A DNA stretch of 64,000 bases from Lewinellaceae bacterium. Its GTDB lineage: Bacteria; Bacteroidota; Bacteroidia; Chitinophagales; Saprospiraceae. Position numbers and translations under genes: made by a program. The notes beneath the pieces are model-generated. The model searched no databases. It had not been told where the DNA came from and worked only from the letters and a program-made list of their open reading frames with translations. The DNA lies in assembly GCA_020636435.1 (NCBI GenBank), contig JACJXX010000001.1, positions 4,357,001 to 4,421,000 on the forward strand, read 5' to 3'. Shown here piece by piece: positions 24,564 to 34,472 of this stretch. The stretch's first letter is position 1. Each line of letters begins with the position of its first letter.

Positions 24564-24633
24564 TGGTTGCCGGGCTGAAAAGACGCGCCTCGCGGGCTCT
24601 TCCAGGCTTGCGATTGCCGAACTGCGAACCCCA

Positions 24634-26499
24634 TTAAAAACAATATCCCCTTTTTTCGATGACAAATCCAGCGATGGCCCTTCTCATTTCCTTGGGATTG
24701 ACATCGTATGGTTTGAGCAAGGCGTTGGCCACCATTGTATAGGTGCGCTTCTGGCTTCCCGTCGAAAAGCTGGCAGTCGCTTCGAGGGCAGCTTTGCGGG
24801 CCCTGGCCAGGGCTTCATACAGGTAAAGTTGCATCATCTGGCGTTGTATCTCCAGTTTAGCCTTGTCGGCATGAGCCATGCCTTCCAGTTTTTCCACTTT
24901 CAGCAGCACGCTTTCGCACACGTAGGCTTCGGCAAGTAGGGTAGACAGGTTCATGACGATCTCCTGTTCGTCGATCATCTTTTTCCCTAGTTTTTTGCCG
25001 GCCATGCCGTACAGGAATAGGAAGGCATTTTTCAACCCTTGAACGATGCGTTTCTCCTCGGCGTAGCCTTCTTTCGAACGAAAAGGGAGCAATTGCCGCA
25101 ACAGGAAGGCCGGTATTTTTTTGCCGGCGCCCGCCAGGTCGATCTCTTTCGACACCATGGCGCGTTTGGCCAGCTCCCCGACGGAGAGCAGGCGGTTCAC
25201 CTCGTTGGTGCCCTCGTAGATTTTGGTGATGCGGACGTCGCGGTAGCCCATTTCCATGCCGGTTTCCTGGGCGTAGCCCATGCCGCCGTAAATTTGTATG
25301 GCTTCATCGGTGGCATAACACCCCAACTCGGAGCCTTTTACTTTAATGATGGCTGCTTCTACTGCGAATTCGCGGATGGCTTTGACCTTTGCTTCATTTT
25401 CGGGCAGCCCGGCGGCGATCAGTTCGGCTTCTTTGCGGTCGATGTTGTCTGCGGTGCGGAACAGCGCTGCCTCATTGGCGAAAGCCTGCATGGCAATATC
25501 GCCGATCTTGTACTGAATGGCGCCGAAGTTGGAGATGGGCTGGCCAAACTGCTGCCGCTCGGCCGCGTACTGCACGGCTTTGGTTAGCGAAAGCTGGGCG
25601 CCGCTGATCCCTCCGGCGCCGGCTTTTAGCCGCCCGCCGTTGAGGATATTGAGCGCCATCCTGAAGCCTTCCTGGCGTTTCCCCAGCAGGTTTTCCGCCG
25701 GCACTTTGCAGTTGTCGAAGTAAATCTGCACGGTAGAAGAGCCCTTGATGCCCATCTTTTTTTCCTCGGGGCCTACGGAGAAGCCTTCGAAATTGCGCTC
25801 TACAATAAAGGCAGAGAGTTTTTCATCCTCGCCGATCTTGGCAAAAACGATGAAAATGTCGGCAAATCCTCCATTGGTGATCCAGATTTTCTGGCCGTTC
25901 AGGATGTAGTGCTGCCCGTCCGGGCTCAGGGTGGCGGAAGTTTTGCCGGAGTTGGCGTCCGAGCCTGCGCCCGGCTCTGTGAGGGCGTAAGCGGCGATCA
26001 GCTCGGCGGAAGCAATGCCCGGCAGGTATTTCTTTTTCTGAGCCTCGTTGCCGTAATAAACGATGGGCAGGCTGCCGATGGAAGTCTGCGCTCCCACAGT
26101 AGTGGCGAAAGAAAACCCATTGGCCATCACCATGGAAAACAAGGTGTTGCCCTTAAAATCCAGGGCGATGCCACCGTATTGCTCGGGTATGCTCACCCCG
26201 CAGAGGCCGAGGGCTCCGGCTTTTTTCAGGAGCCCCAGCACTTCTTCTTTATCCGTTTTGTTGGTAACGGCCAACTCCCGCCCCCGCCGGAAAAAGGGCT
26301 CCTGTATCTCCCGGATGCAAAATCCGGTGGTCATTTCGCCCATCATCCGGTGTTCTTCGCTCAGTTCTTCGCTGATGAACAGGCTCTGCGGCGGCGTATC
26401 GCCGGCGATGAAATAGCCTCCCTTTAGCACGGGGCTGGGCGCAACGGGACGCTTGCCCTCCCCGCTCATTTTTACTTTTTCGAATGTCGACTGTGTCAT
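24634..26499 (-). CDS. Acyl-CoA dehydrogenase (long, VLCAD-like)
   Basis: A 621-residue FAD enzyme for the first beta-oxidation step. Typical blocks are PEQYGGIALDF, AYALTEPGAGSDA, WITNGGFADIFIVFAK, QFGQPISNFGAIQYKIGDIA, AIQIYGGMGYAQETGMEMGYRD and ITKIYEGTNEVNRL, where the Glu of YEGT is the expected catalytic base. The extra C-terminal helical domain (about 440-621) is as in very-long-chain enzymes and makes it longer than the usual 380 residues. It lies 42 bases after rsmI and upstream of fadI and fadJ, so the three genes probably act together on long-chain acyl-CoA. Confidence 0.93.
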   Translation of the reverse strand: MTQSTFEKVKMSGEGKRPVAPSPVLKGGYFIAGDTPPQSLFISEELSEEHRMMGEMTTGFCIREIQEPFFRRGRELAVTNKTDKEEVLGLLKKAGALGLCGVSIPEQYGGIALDFKGNTLFSMVMANGFSFATTVGAQTSIGSLPIVYYGNEAQKKKYLPGIASAELIAAYALTEPGAGSDANSGKTSATLSPDGQHYILNGQKIWITNGGFADIFIVFAKIGEDEKLSAFIVERNFEGFSVGPEEKKMGIKGSSTVQIYFDNCKVPAENLLGKRQEGFRMALNILNGGRLKAGAGGISGAQLSLTKAVQYAAERQQFGQPISNFGAIQYKIGDIAMQAFANEAALFRTADNIDRKEAELIAAGLPENEAKVKAIREFAVEAAIIKVKGSELGCYATDEAIQIYGGMGYAQETGMEMGYRDVRITKIYEGTNEVNRLLSVGELAKRAMVSKEIDLAGAGKKIPAFLLRQLLPFRSKEGYAEEKRIVQGLKNAFLFLYGMAGKKLGKKMIDEQEIVMNLSTLLAEAYVCESVLLKVEKLEGMAHADKAKLEIQRQMMQLYLYEALARARKAALEATASFSTGSQKRTYTMVANALLKPYDVNPKEMRRAIAGFVIEKRGYCF

Positions 26500-26541
26500 G
26501 AGACAATAACTGATTATTTTTCTGATAACTTAATGACAGTA

Positions 26542-27207
26542 CTAGCTTCCCTGTACCACAATAACGATCTCCCCCCTCACCTTTGCCTGGGCCCCATAGT
26601 ATTCCTGCAAAGCTTCGAGGCTATCGGTGCGCACCTCCTCGTGCAGTTTTGTCAGTTCCCGGGCTACACAGGCCAAACGCTGCGGCCCGCAGGCATCGGC
26701 CAGTTGGCCCAGGCACTTCACCAGGCGGTGGGGCGATTCGTACAAAATAAAGGTAACCGGCAGGGCAGCCAGGTACGAAATCCGGGTTTGCCGGCCCTTT
26801 TTGTGGGGCAGGAAACCTTCGAAGAAAAATTTATCGCAGGGCAGCCCTGAAGCAATGAGGGCGGGGACGAAGGCCGTGGCGCCGGGCAGGCATTCCACGC
26901 GCACGCCCCGGCGCACGCACTCGCGGGCCAGCAGAAAGCCGGGGTCGGAGATGCCAGGCATGCCGGCATCGCTGATGAGGGCCATCCGGGCGCCCTGTTC
27001 CAGTTGATCGGCCAGGCCTTCGGTAACGGCGTGTTCGTTGTGGGCATGGTAAGAACGCAGGGGCGTTTCGATCTGGTAATGATCCATCAGTTTTTTGGAC
27101 GTGCGCGTGTCCTCCGCCAGAATGACATCCACCTCTTTCAGGATGCGAAGGGCGCGCAGCGTTACATCTTCCAGGTTGCCGATCGGGGTGGGGATGAGGT
27201 ACAGCAT
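26542..27207 (-). CDS. rsmI: 16S rRNA (cytidine-1402-2'-O)-methyltransferase
   Basis: A 221-residue tetrapyrrole-methylase-fold enzyme that 2'-O-methylates C1402 in the decoding centre. The N-terminus LYLIPTPIGNLEDVTLRAL, followed by VILAEDTRTSKKLM and ALISDAGMPGISDPGF, is diagnostic. FILYESPHRLVKCL and ARELTKLHEEV are further family blocks. It is slightly shorter than E. coli RsmI (286), lacking the C-terminal extension, as is common in Bacteroidota. It sits 86 bases after pssA on the same strand. Confidence 0.95.
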   Translation of the reverse strand: MLYLIPTPIGNLEDVTLRALRILKEVDVILAEDTRTSKKLMDHYQIETPLRSYHAHNEHAVTEGLADQLEQGARMALISDAGMPGISDPGFLLARECVRRGVRVECLPGATAFVPALIASGLPCDKFFFEGFLPHKKGRQTRISYLAALPVTFILYESPHRLVKCLGQLADACGPQRLACVARELTKLHEEVRTDSLEALQEYYGAQAKVRGEIVIVVQGS

Positions 27208-27293
27208 AGTTTATTGTTCGAGGCTCTTTGTCCTGAAAGTTGGCCTTGCCTCTATGAAATCGGCCAGTATTTTCTCACAGGCGATTGCTAATT

Positions 27294-28010
27294 TCATACA
27301 GAACGGCTTCTTTTCGTCAAATGTTGAAATACGGAAAAAAGAATATAGAGCAGGATAACAATTGAGAACGACGCTTCCCAGGTGAGAAACAGCAACACCA
27401 GCGCTATTGCCCCAAAGATAAATTTTATCTCATTGCCTTTCCACGCTAAAGACTTGAATTTAAGGCTAAACATGGGAATCTCCGAAACGAGCAGGTAGGA
27501 AAGCGCCAGCGCGCAGCCGTACAAAAATACAGGATGGCCCACCAGCGGCCTCAGGCCAAAGGAGTCGTAAGCATAAATCAGCATCAGGCCCACCGTAAAA
27601 ATGGTGCTCGACGGCGTCGGCAGGCCGATAAAGCCCGTCGCCTGCCGGGTATCCAGGTTGAACTTCGCCAGGCGCAGGCCGGAAAAAACAGCGACGAGGA
27701 AACCAGGCGTAGCCTCGTAAACCAGGCCGGAAGCTCCCTCCGGATGGAAATGGCGGGCCAGCAACACGTAATACACCGCTCCCGGCACCACGCCAAAGGA
27801 AACCATATCCGCCAGAGAATCCAGCTCTTTGCCCAGGCCGGACTGCACCCCCAGCAGGCGCGCCGCCATGCCGTCGGCGTAGTCCGCCGCAACAGCGGCA
27901 AAGACCCACCAAAAGGCTGCGACAAACTGGCCGTAAAACAGGCACGCCACTGCACAGCAGCCGAAAAACAGGTTGAGTAAAGTAATCGCGTTCGGAACGT
28001 TTTTCTTCAT
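27294..28010 (-). CDS. pssA: CDP-diacylglycerol-serine O-phosphatidyltransferase
   Basis: A 238-residue inner-membrane enzyme making phosphatidylserine from CDP-diacylglycerol and serine, the route to phosphatidylethanolamine. The CDP-alcohol phosphotransferase motif is complete: DYADGMAAR, eight residues, G, three residues, D, three residues, D (GKELDSLAD). About six to seven membrane segments flank it. The N-terminus MKKNVPNAITLLNLFFGCCA is typical for the Bacillus-type PssA. It is the first gene of a likely pssA-rsmI-acyl-CoA dehydrogenase run. Confidence 0.93.
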   Translation of the reverse strand: MKKNVPNAITLLNLFFGCCAVACLFYGQFVAAFWWVFAAVAADYADGMAARLLGVQSGLGKELDSLADMVSFGVVPGAVYYVLLARHFHPEGASGLVYEATPGFLVAVFSGLRLAKFNLDTRQATGFIGLPTPSSTIFTVGLMLIYAYDSFGLRPLVGHPVFLYGCALALSYLLVSEIPMFSLKFKSLAWKGNEIKFIFGAIALVLLFLTWEASFSIVILLYILFSVFQHLTKRSRSV

Positions 28011-28300
28011 AGATATTTTGTCATCAATCTGCCAACCTTTTTCCTTTGGGGCTTCGTCCTTTCAAAGTAATCCTTGAAGACCCCAAGGGCTCTTATCACT
28101 GCTAAAGAACTGTTAAAAAGCAGGAATATACTGTAAAATCAGGAAGAGTTAGCTACTTTTCTAAGGTTAACCTCCTCAAAAAATTTGTCGCCCGGCATTC
28201 CCGTTTTAGAATGGAGCGCCCGGGCTCAGAACCAGCCGGCCCTCTCAGGTGTCTTTACCTATGTGGCCAGGGCAGAATAGGCCACTACTCAGATAAAGCT

Positions 28301-31300
28301 ATGAATAAAGTACATGCTATGACAAAAAAGATACTTTCTCCCGCCATTGCCGGAGCGGCACTGATGGCGGGGCTCCTGCTTCTGTCGGCAAGCATCCTGG
28401 CGCAACCCGCCAACAACGACTGCGCGAACGCCATCTTTCTGGATGACGTCAGCAGCTGGTGCTCCGATGCCGGCGCCTACACCAATATAGGCGCCACCGA
28501 TTCGGGCATCAATGCGTCCTGTTTTCCGAACAACAGCCTCGATGTGTGGTTCGCCTTTACCGCCGAAGCAACAACGGTGAACGTTTCCGTCACCGGCGCC
28601 GTCGGCCTCAATGCAGGGGGAACTCTGCAAAATCCACAGTTTTCCATCTACAGCGGCGATTGCGGCAACCTCACCCAGGTAGAATGCGGGAACGACCCCC
28701 TCGGCAACAACACCATCGGCGCTTTCGCCAGCAACCTCGATATCGGGTCTGTTTATTACATACAGGTCAGCGGCAGGCTGGGAAATGCCGGCACCTTTAA
28801 GCTGTGCGTCAACAACTTCAACCAGGCTCAAACGCCTTCCGGCGATTGCAGCAGCGCAGTGGTGCTCTGCGACAAAGACCCCTTCACGGTTGATTTTGTG
28901 GTGGGCGAAGGCAACAACCCCAACGAAATCTTCGACGAAGGCTGCGGCTGCGGCATCGTCGAAGACAACTCCTCCTGGTATAAGTGGACCTGCGAAGTAT
29001 CAGGCACGCTTACGTTTACCCTCAACCCGCTGAATCCCGCCGACGACCTCGACTTTGTCATTTTCGAGTTGCCCAACGGCGTCAACAACTGCTCGGAAAA
29101 GACGCCGCTTCGCTGCATGGCCTCCGGAGAGAACGTCGGCGCGCCCCTTTCGGAATGGCAACGCTGCACCGGCCCTACCGGCCTGGCCCTCAACGACGGC
29201 GACAACAGCGAGTCCTGTGGCTGCCAGGCCGGGAACAACAACTTTGCACAGGCTATCGATATGGAGGCGGGCAAGAGCTATGCCCTGGTGATCAACAACT
29301 TCAGCGGCTCCGGCGACGGCTTCTCCATCCAGTTTGGAGGGACAGGCACCTTCCGCGGGCCGGTGGCCGACTTCGCCATCAGCGCCGATACAGTTTGCGT
29401 CGGCGATCCGGTCACCTTCACCGACGGCAGTACTTTTGAAGGCGTCATTTCCCAAAGAAGGTGGACCTTCGGGCTGGCCGCCAACCCCGCCACCGCCAAT
29501 GGGCCGGGGCCCCACCAGGTCTCTTACGGCCGCCCGGGGCTCAAATCCATCGTGCTGCAGGTAGAAACGGACGACGGCTGTATCGTCACCGCTGTCGGCA
29601 ATATTTACGTAGAATGCTGTGACGATCACTTCGATGTCAGCGCCGCAGCCACGCCTCTGTCCTGTCCCAATTCAGTGGACGGGGCCGTCGACCTGAGCGT
29701 GAGCAGCGACTTCGCCCCCTACACCTTCAACTGGAGCGGTGGGCAAAGCACTGAAGACCTGACCGGCCTGGATCGCGGCAGTTACGACGTGACCATCACC
29801 GATGCTTCCACCTGCCAAACGGAGTTTACGGTAGCCATCGACGGGCCGCCGGAATTCGATGTGGACACCCTCATCGGCATGCCGACCTGCAACGGCGGCA
29901 CAGATGGGTCCATCACCCTCCAGGTAAGCGGCGCTTCGCCCCCCTACCAATACAGTTGGCGCGGCCAGCCTTTTTCTAACGACAACAACCTGCAAAACCT
30001 GCCGGTCGGCGATTACAACGTCACCGTCCGGGACGCCAACGGCTGCGAACTCTTCCTGGCCATTCCCGTGCGGGAACTGGAACTGTTGCTCGATCCAAAT
30101 GTAGCTACTAGCATCGACCCTTCCTGCACCGGATTTTCCAATGGGATGATTACGGTGGCCATCGGCAACGGCCAGCCTGCCTTCCAATACGACTTCAACG
30201 ATGGCAATGGCTTTGTCAATGAGAACGTGTTGAGCAACCTGCCCGCCGGCAGGTATATGGTCGATGTGCAGGATGCCAACCTCTGCCGGGGCAGCTTCAC
30301 CTTCAACCTGGAAGACCCGCCCCTGCTTCAGGCCTCCTTTGGGTTGCAGGGCATCAGTTGTTTCGGTGAGAACGACGGCGTGCTCACCGCCCTCCCCACC
30401 GGGGGTGTTGGCGGCTATGCTTACCAATGGGCCGGAGGCCAGTCCGCCGCCACCCTCAACGGGCTGGGGCCGGGCAGCTATGCCATAACAGTTACCGACG
30501 CCAACGGCTGCGTAACGCAAGCAGATACCAGCTTCGGCCAGCCGCAGGCACTGTTCATCGAGCTCGATACGGTCATCAACGCCCTCTGCTTCGGGGAGCC
30601 CACCGGCTCCATCAGCGTTTTGGGCAATGGCGGCGTGCCTCCTTACGAATTCAGCGCCGGCGGGCAGGTGTTTCAGGTGGGCGCCATCTTTGAAGGCTTG
30701 ATAGCCGGCGCCTACGAATTGACGATCATGGACGCCAACGGATGCACCGCCACCATCCCCGCCACCATCACCCAACCCGGCGAGCTGACCGTCAACGCAG
30801 GCCCGGATGAGACCATCGAGCTGGGCTACTTTACCCGCCTGCGCGCCGTTGCCAACGACTTCTCCGTTGTCTACACCTGGGTGCCGCCGGACTCCCTGTC
30901 GTGCACGGAGTGCCAGAGCCCACAGGCCAACCCGGTCAACACCACTACCTATACCGTAACTGCTACCGACCCCAACGGTTGCACTGCCACCGACGACGTG
31001 GTGGTGATCGTGCTCAAAAACCGGCCGGTTTACATCCCCAATGCCTTCTCTCCCAACGAAGACGGGCGAAATGACAACTTCACCGTCTACGCCGGCCCCG
31101 GCGCCCGGCAGGTGCTCCGGCTGAAAATTTTCAACCGCTGGGGTGGGCTGGTGTTCGAAAACGCCAATTTCCAGCCCAACGACCCCTCCCTGGGTTGGGA
31201 TGGCTTCTTCAAAGGAGAACCCGCCCAGGTAGGCGTCTATGCCTACTTTGCAGAGGTGGGGTTCATTGACGGGATATCGGTTATTTATGAAGGGGATATT

Positions 31301-31315
31301 TCGCTGGTGCGGTAG
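28301..31315 (+). CDS. Large secreted SprB-repeat protein with gliding-type C-terminal domain
   Basis: A roughly 1004-residue surface protein. Start ATG 28301 (MNKVHAMTKK) or 28319; the signal peptide ends near ASILAQ. Residues 20-170 form a jelly-roll-like domain (NNDCANAIFLDD, DVWFAFTA). A second Cys-rich region of the same kind follows (about 180-360), then a PKD-like segment (ADFAISADTVCVGDPVTFTD). Five or more SprB repeats run from about 455 to 860 (PYTFNWSGGQSTEDL, YDVTITDAS). The C-terminus VYIPNAFSPNEDGRNDNF is the CHU_C/gliding-associated domain used for T9SS export and anchoring. Role in adhesion or motility is inferred. Confidence 0.9.
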   Translation: MNKVHAMTKKILSPAIAGAALMAGLLLLSASILAQPANNDCANAIFLDDVSSWCSDAGAYTNIGATDSGINASCFPNNSLDVWFAFTAEATTVNVSVTGAVGLNAGGTLQNPQFSIYSGDCGNLTQVECGNDPLGNNTIGAFASNLDIGSVYYIQVSGRLGNAGTFKLCVNNFNQAQTPSGDCSSAVVLCDKDPFTVDFVVGEGNNPNEIFDEGCGCGIVEDNSSWYKWTCEVSGTLTFTLNPLNPADDLDFVIFELPNGVNNCSEKTPLRCMASGENVGAPLSEWQRCTGPTGLALNDGDNSESCGCQAGNNNFAQAIDMEAGKSYALVINNFSGSGDGFSIQFGGTGTFRGPVADFAISADTVCVGDPVTFTDGSTFEGVISQRRWTFGLAANPATANGPGPHQVSYGRPGLKSIVLQVETDDGCIVTAVGNIYVECCDDHFDVSAAATPLSCPNSVDGAVDLSVSSDFAPYTFNWSGGQSTEDLTGLDRGSYDVTITDASTCQTEFTVAIDGPPEFDVDTLIGMPTCNGGTDGSITLQVSGASPPYQYSWRGQPFSNDNNLQNLPVGDYNVTVRDANGCELFLAIPVRELELLLDPNVATSIDPSCTGFSNGMITVAIGNGQPAFQYDFNDGNGFVNENVLSNLPAGRYMVDVQDANLCRGSFTFNLEDPPLLQASFGLQGISCFGENDGVLTALPTGGVGGYAYQWAGGQSAATLNGLGPGSYAITVTDANGCVTQADTSFGQPQALFIELDTVINALCFGEPTGSISVLGNGGVPPYEFSAGGQVFQVGAIFEGLIAGAYELTIMDANGCTATIPATITQPGELTVNAGPDETIELGYFTRLRAVANDFSVVYTWVPPDSLSCTECQSPQANPVNTTTYTVTATDPNGCTATDDVVVIVLKNRPVYIPNAFSPNEDGRNDNFTVYAGPGARQVLRLKIFNRWGGLVFENANFQPNDPSLGWDGFFKGEPAQVGVYAYFAEVGFIDGISVIYEGDISLVR

Positions 31316-31470
31316 GAGGGATAGATGCTGTAGCTGCTCTTTTTTGCCCGTTTGGGCAAAAAGGATGCTACGGCCTTGTGGCCGTTTGATGCTATGGATA
31401 GCTGGCCAGGCTCCTTCCTCCGCAGTCCCGACGCGGCTATCGCCGGTGCGGGGCCTGCGCTGCGCTCCGG

Positions 31471-31515
31471 CATCCATAGAATCCATAGCATCCATAGCAT
31501 CCATAGCATCCATAG
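31471..31515. repeat. Five 9-bp CATCCATAG repeats before the phytase gene
   Basis: Five tandem units (one with A for the first C) end 13 bases before the ATG of the phytase-like gene. Units are multiples of three. Copy number in this leader could affect translation; that is speculation. Confidence 0.75.
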
Positions 31516-31528
31516 CACCCTCACTTTT

Positions 31529-32566
31529 ATGAAAATCTACCACCTACTTTTATTTCTGTTGTCATTGCTCGTATCCTCCTGCGACTTCATCCAGGGCAAC
31601 CGCATCCCTCCGGACGTCGTCACCGAGCCCGTGCCCTACGACTCCGACGACCCGGCCATCTGGTTCAACCGCGACGGCCCCGCCCAGAGCATTATCTTCG
31701 GCACCGACAAACAAAGGAAGGGCGGCCTGTATGCTTTCGGGCTGGACGGCAGGATCATTCCGGAAAAGACAATCCGGGGCTTGCGTTATCCAAATAATGT
31801 GGATGTAGAGTATGGCTTGCTGCTTGGAGGCGATACCACAGACATCGTTGTCGTTACAGACCGCGACGCAGCGGCCCTGCGCATTTTCTCCGTGCCGGCC
31901 ATGCAACCGCTGGACAATGGCGGCATCCCCGTTTTCGAAGGGCAGCGCGGCTTTGGTTACCGGGAGCCGATGGGCATCGGGTTGTACCGAGACCCTTCCG
32001 GCGAGGTATTTGCCATCGTGAGCCGCAAGAACGGGCCGGCGGAGGGCTACCTTTGGCAATACCACCTAAAGGGGGGAAAAGAAGGGGTGATTCAGGCGGA
32101 ACTGGTGCGGGAGTTTGGCCGGTTCAGCGGCTTCCAGGAGATCGAGGCCATTGCCGTTGACGACGAGTTGGGCTACGTTTATTATTCCGATGAAGCCGCC
32201 GGCATCCGGAAGTATTACGCCGATCCGGCCAAAGGAAATGAGGAACTGGCTTTTTTCGGCAGAGATGGTTTTGCGAAAGACCGGGAAGGCATTGCCATTA
32301 TGGATGCCGGCCATGGCAAAGGCTTCATCATTGTATCCGACCAGCAGGGGTATGCTTTCCGCGTTTTCCCAAGGGAAGACCAGGGCGGCCAGCCCCATCA
32401 GCATCCCTTTTTGCAGGAACTTCTTTTGTCGAACTGGGAGACCGACGGTTGTGAAGTGAGTAATGCCAGTTTTGGCCCTTCCTTTCCCAATGGATTGTTT
32501 GTCGCCATGTCCGACGACCGCACTTTTCAGTTTTACAGGCTGGAGAAGTTGGGGTTGGGGGAGTAA
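31529..32566 (+). CDS. Phytase-like beta-propeller lipoprotein
   Basis: A 345-residue lipoprotein (signal peptide, Cys18 in LLVSSCDF). The body matches bacterial 3-phytases of the beta-propeller type: DSDDPAIWFNRDGPAQSIIFGTDK near the start, LRYPNNVDVEYGL, VVTDRDAAALRIF, EIEAIAVDDELGYVYYSDE, DREGIAIM and FIIVSDQQGYAFRVF, with many Asp residues placed to bind calcium and phosphate. Such enzymes release phosphate from phytate outside the cytoplasm. The start just after the 9-bp repeats is chosen because the signal peptide begins there. Confidence 0.9.
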   Translation: MKIYHLLLFLLSLLVSSCDFIQGNRIPPDVVTEPVPYDSDDPAIWFNRDGPAQSIIFGTDKQRKGGLYAFGLDGRIIPEKTIRGLRYPNNVDVEYGLLLGGDTTDIVVVTDRDAAALRIFSVPAMQPLDNGGIPVFEGQRGFGYREPMGIGLYRDPSGEVFAIVSRKNGPAEGYLWQYHLKGGKEGVIQAELVREFGRFSGFQEIEAIAVDDELGYVYYSDEAAGIRKYYADPAKGNEELAFFGRDGFAKDREGIAIMDAGHGKGFIIVSDQQGYAFRVFPREDQGGQPHQHPFLQELLLSNWETDGCEVSNASFGPSFPNGLFVAMSDDRTFQFYRLEKLGLGE

Positions 32567-32578
32567 TGCCGCTTTTTT

Positions 32579-32614
32579 ACCTTTGATGTTTTCAAAACCT
32601 CAAAGGTTTTTTTC
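32579..32614 (+). terminator. Terminator after the phytase-like gene
   Basis: ACCTTTGA and TCAAAGGT pair (13-base loop) and are followed by a T7 run, 13 bases after the stop codon. It also abuts the 3' end of the convergent response-regulator gene. Confidence 0.7.
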
Positions 32615-32616
32615 AA

Positions 32617-33351
32617 TCAAAACACCCTGTCCCGATACCTCCGGCTGATGACCAGCTTTTCCCCATTATCCAGTACCGCCGTATAATCTCCGTGGGAGCG
32701 GGGGTGCATTTCCCGCAGGTGGTTCAGGTTGAGGATATAGGAGCGGTGGATGCGTGCGAAGTGCTCGGAGTCAAGCTGCTGTTCCAGGCCTTGCAGGGTG
32801 GCCCGAATGAGGAAAGTTTTCTCGCGGGTATGCACCTCCACGTATTTATCCGCCGCCGCCAGGTAGAGGGCTTCGGATACCGGAACGAAGAAATACCGCT
32901 GGCCGACGTTCACCAGGAGGCGTTGCAGGCAGCCTTTGTTTTTCTGAACTTCTTTTAAGAGTTGCTGAAGCATTTCTCCCTGGGGCTCCAGTTTTTTCAT
33001 CTGTTCGCGGGCGCGTTTCAGGGCGTCCTGAAAGCGCTCTTCATCAAAAGGTTTGAGCAGGTAGTCGACGGCATGCACCCGAAAGGCGTCAATGGCGTAT
33101 TGGTCGTAAGCCGTGACGAAGATCAAGGGCGGCATGTTGTCGGCCCCCACTGCGGCGATGGCCTCAAAGCCATTCATGCCCGGCATCTCAATGTCCAGCA
33201 GGACCAGGTCGGGACAAGCCTTCTGAATAAGGGCCACTGCTTCGATGCCATCGGCAGCTTCCAGGATTTCTGTGATGCCGTCAATTTGCTGCAGGAAGCT
33301 GCGGGCTTTGCGGCGGGCGGCGGGTTCATCGTCTGCGATCAGCACCTTCAT
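32617..33351 (-). CDS. LytTR-family response regulator
   Basis: A 244-residue DNA-binding regulator. Receiver domain 1-120 has acidic DD at residues 7-8, the phospho-acceptor Asp53 in DLVLLDIEMPG, Thr in FVTAYDQYA and Lys in LLKPFDEE. The C-terminal LytTR domain (about 145-244) contains YLAAADKYVEVHT, FARIHRSYILNLNHL and ISRRYRDRVF. Its ATG overlaps the stop of the upstream sensor kinase, so the two are one two-component system. Targets are unknown; no typical binding repeats were seen in the window. Confidence 0.93.
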   Translation of the reverse strand: MKVLIADDEPAARRKARSFLQQIDGITEILEAADGIEAVALIQKACPDLVLLDIEMPGMNGFEAIAAVGADNMPPLIFVTAYDQYAIDAFRVHAVDYLLKPFDEERFQDALKRAREQMKKLEPQGEMLQQLLKEVQKNKGCLQRLLVNVGQRYFFVPVSEALYLAAADKYVEVHTREKTFLIRATLQGLEQQLDSEHFARIHRSYILNLNHLREMHPRSHGDYTAVLDNGEKLVISRRYRDRVF

Positions 33352-34472
33352 ATAATTGCACTGGCTTTTTGAACAATACGCAAAGGTATGCAGATCCTCA
33401 CTTCGGCGCCACCAACCGGCCTGTCTTTCACGGAAAAGGCATACCCCTCGCCGAACAGGCGCTCCAGCCGTTCAGAGGTGTTGGCCAAGCCCAGGCCATT
33501 GCCTTCGCTGTCCGTGGCGGTACCCGGCCCCGGGCCGTTATCCAGCACGGCCATTTCCAGCATGCCCTTTTCCCGACGCCCCCTGACGATGACCTCCGCC
33601 GGGCCGGGCCGGCTAACGCTGAACTTGATGGCATTTTCCACGATGGGTTGCAGGATAAATACCGGTACCTGAGCTTCCCCTGCCTCTCCGGTTATATCCA
33701 GCTGCACCTTCAACCTGTCCTCAAAACGGGCCTGCATGATCTGCAGGTAAAGTTCCAGCCATTCTACTTCCTCAGCCAGGGCATGCATTTCCATACCCTG
33801 GCTGTTGAGCGTAAGGCGGAGCAGGCGGCTGAGGTTGTCGATCATTTTATCCGCCCGCTTCGGCGACTCGTACATGACTGCGGAGATCAGGTTGAGGGTA
33901 TTGAATAAAAAGTGGGGGTTGAGCTGCATTTGCAACGCCTGCAGCCGCGCCTGCACCAATTGGCGTTCCAACTGGGAAGCCCGCCATTTTTGTTCTTCAT
34001 TCTCTTTCCACTTGCGGTACAGCTCTACGCCGCCCAGCGTCACGATGAAGAACAGCAACTGCTTGAAATACTCCATCAGGAAGCGGTATTCCAGCAAGCC
34101 GTAGAACTCGGGATAACTTCCCAGCCCCAGCCATTGGTACAAAAGTGTTCGCACGACGTACATCAGGATGGTATGGGCGGCACCGAAAATAACCGATGCC
34201 AGCAGGTAGAGTGGCAGGTGCCGCCACCAATTCTCCGGTCGAAGCGGATAAGCCCGGAAAAACCAGAATAAGAAGGGCAACAGTGCAAAGGCCAGGAATA
34301 CCCCGGAAAATTCATTGACGACATAATAGGCTATCTCCACCTCATCCTGCTGGGCCAGATCTTCACTCACGATCACGCCAATATTCATACAAGCCAGTAT
34401 GGCGGCCAGCAGGAGGAAGGCCAGCCACCGGTTTTTTTTCTGCAGGATAGAAATGGTTGTTCGTTGATCCAT
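33348..34472 (-). CDS. LytS/YehU-type sensor histidine kinase
   Basis: A 374-residue membrane kinase. Four predicted helices (about 13-150) form the sensor. A coiled coil then leads to the His-kinase box LQMQLNPHFLFNTLNLISAV, with the phospho-accepting His in NPHF. A HATPase part follows with N-box VENAIKFS and G boxes DNGPGPGTATDSEGNGLGLAN. The start MDQRTTISI at 34472 is preferred over the earlier one, whose extra residues look random. It overlaps the LytTR regulator gene by 4 bases. The signal sensed is unknown. Confidence 0.92.
   Translation of the reverse strand: MDQRTTISILQKKNRWLAFLLLAAILACMNIGVIVSEDLAQQDEVEIAYYVVNEFSGVFLAFALLPFLFWFFRAYPLRPENWWRHLPLYLLASVIFGAAHTILMYVVRTLLYQWLGLGSYPEFYGLLEYRFLMEYFKQLLFFIVTLGGVELYRKWKENEEQKWRASQLERQLVQARLQALQMQLNPHFLFNTLNLISAVMYESPKRADKMIDNLSRLLRLTLNSQGMEMHALAEEVEWLELYLQIMQARFEDRLKVQLDITGEAGEAQVPVFILQPIVENAIKFSVSRPGPAEVIVRGRREKGMLEMAVLDNGPGPGTATDSEGNGLGLANTSERLERLFGEGYAFSVKDRPVGGAEVRICIPLRIVQKASAII

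Noticed and set aside
29672..31543. Minus-strand open frame of 623 codons
   Set aside because: Antisense of the SprB-repeat gene; its regularity mirrors the repeats on the other strand.
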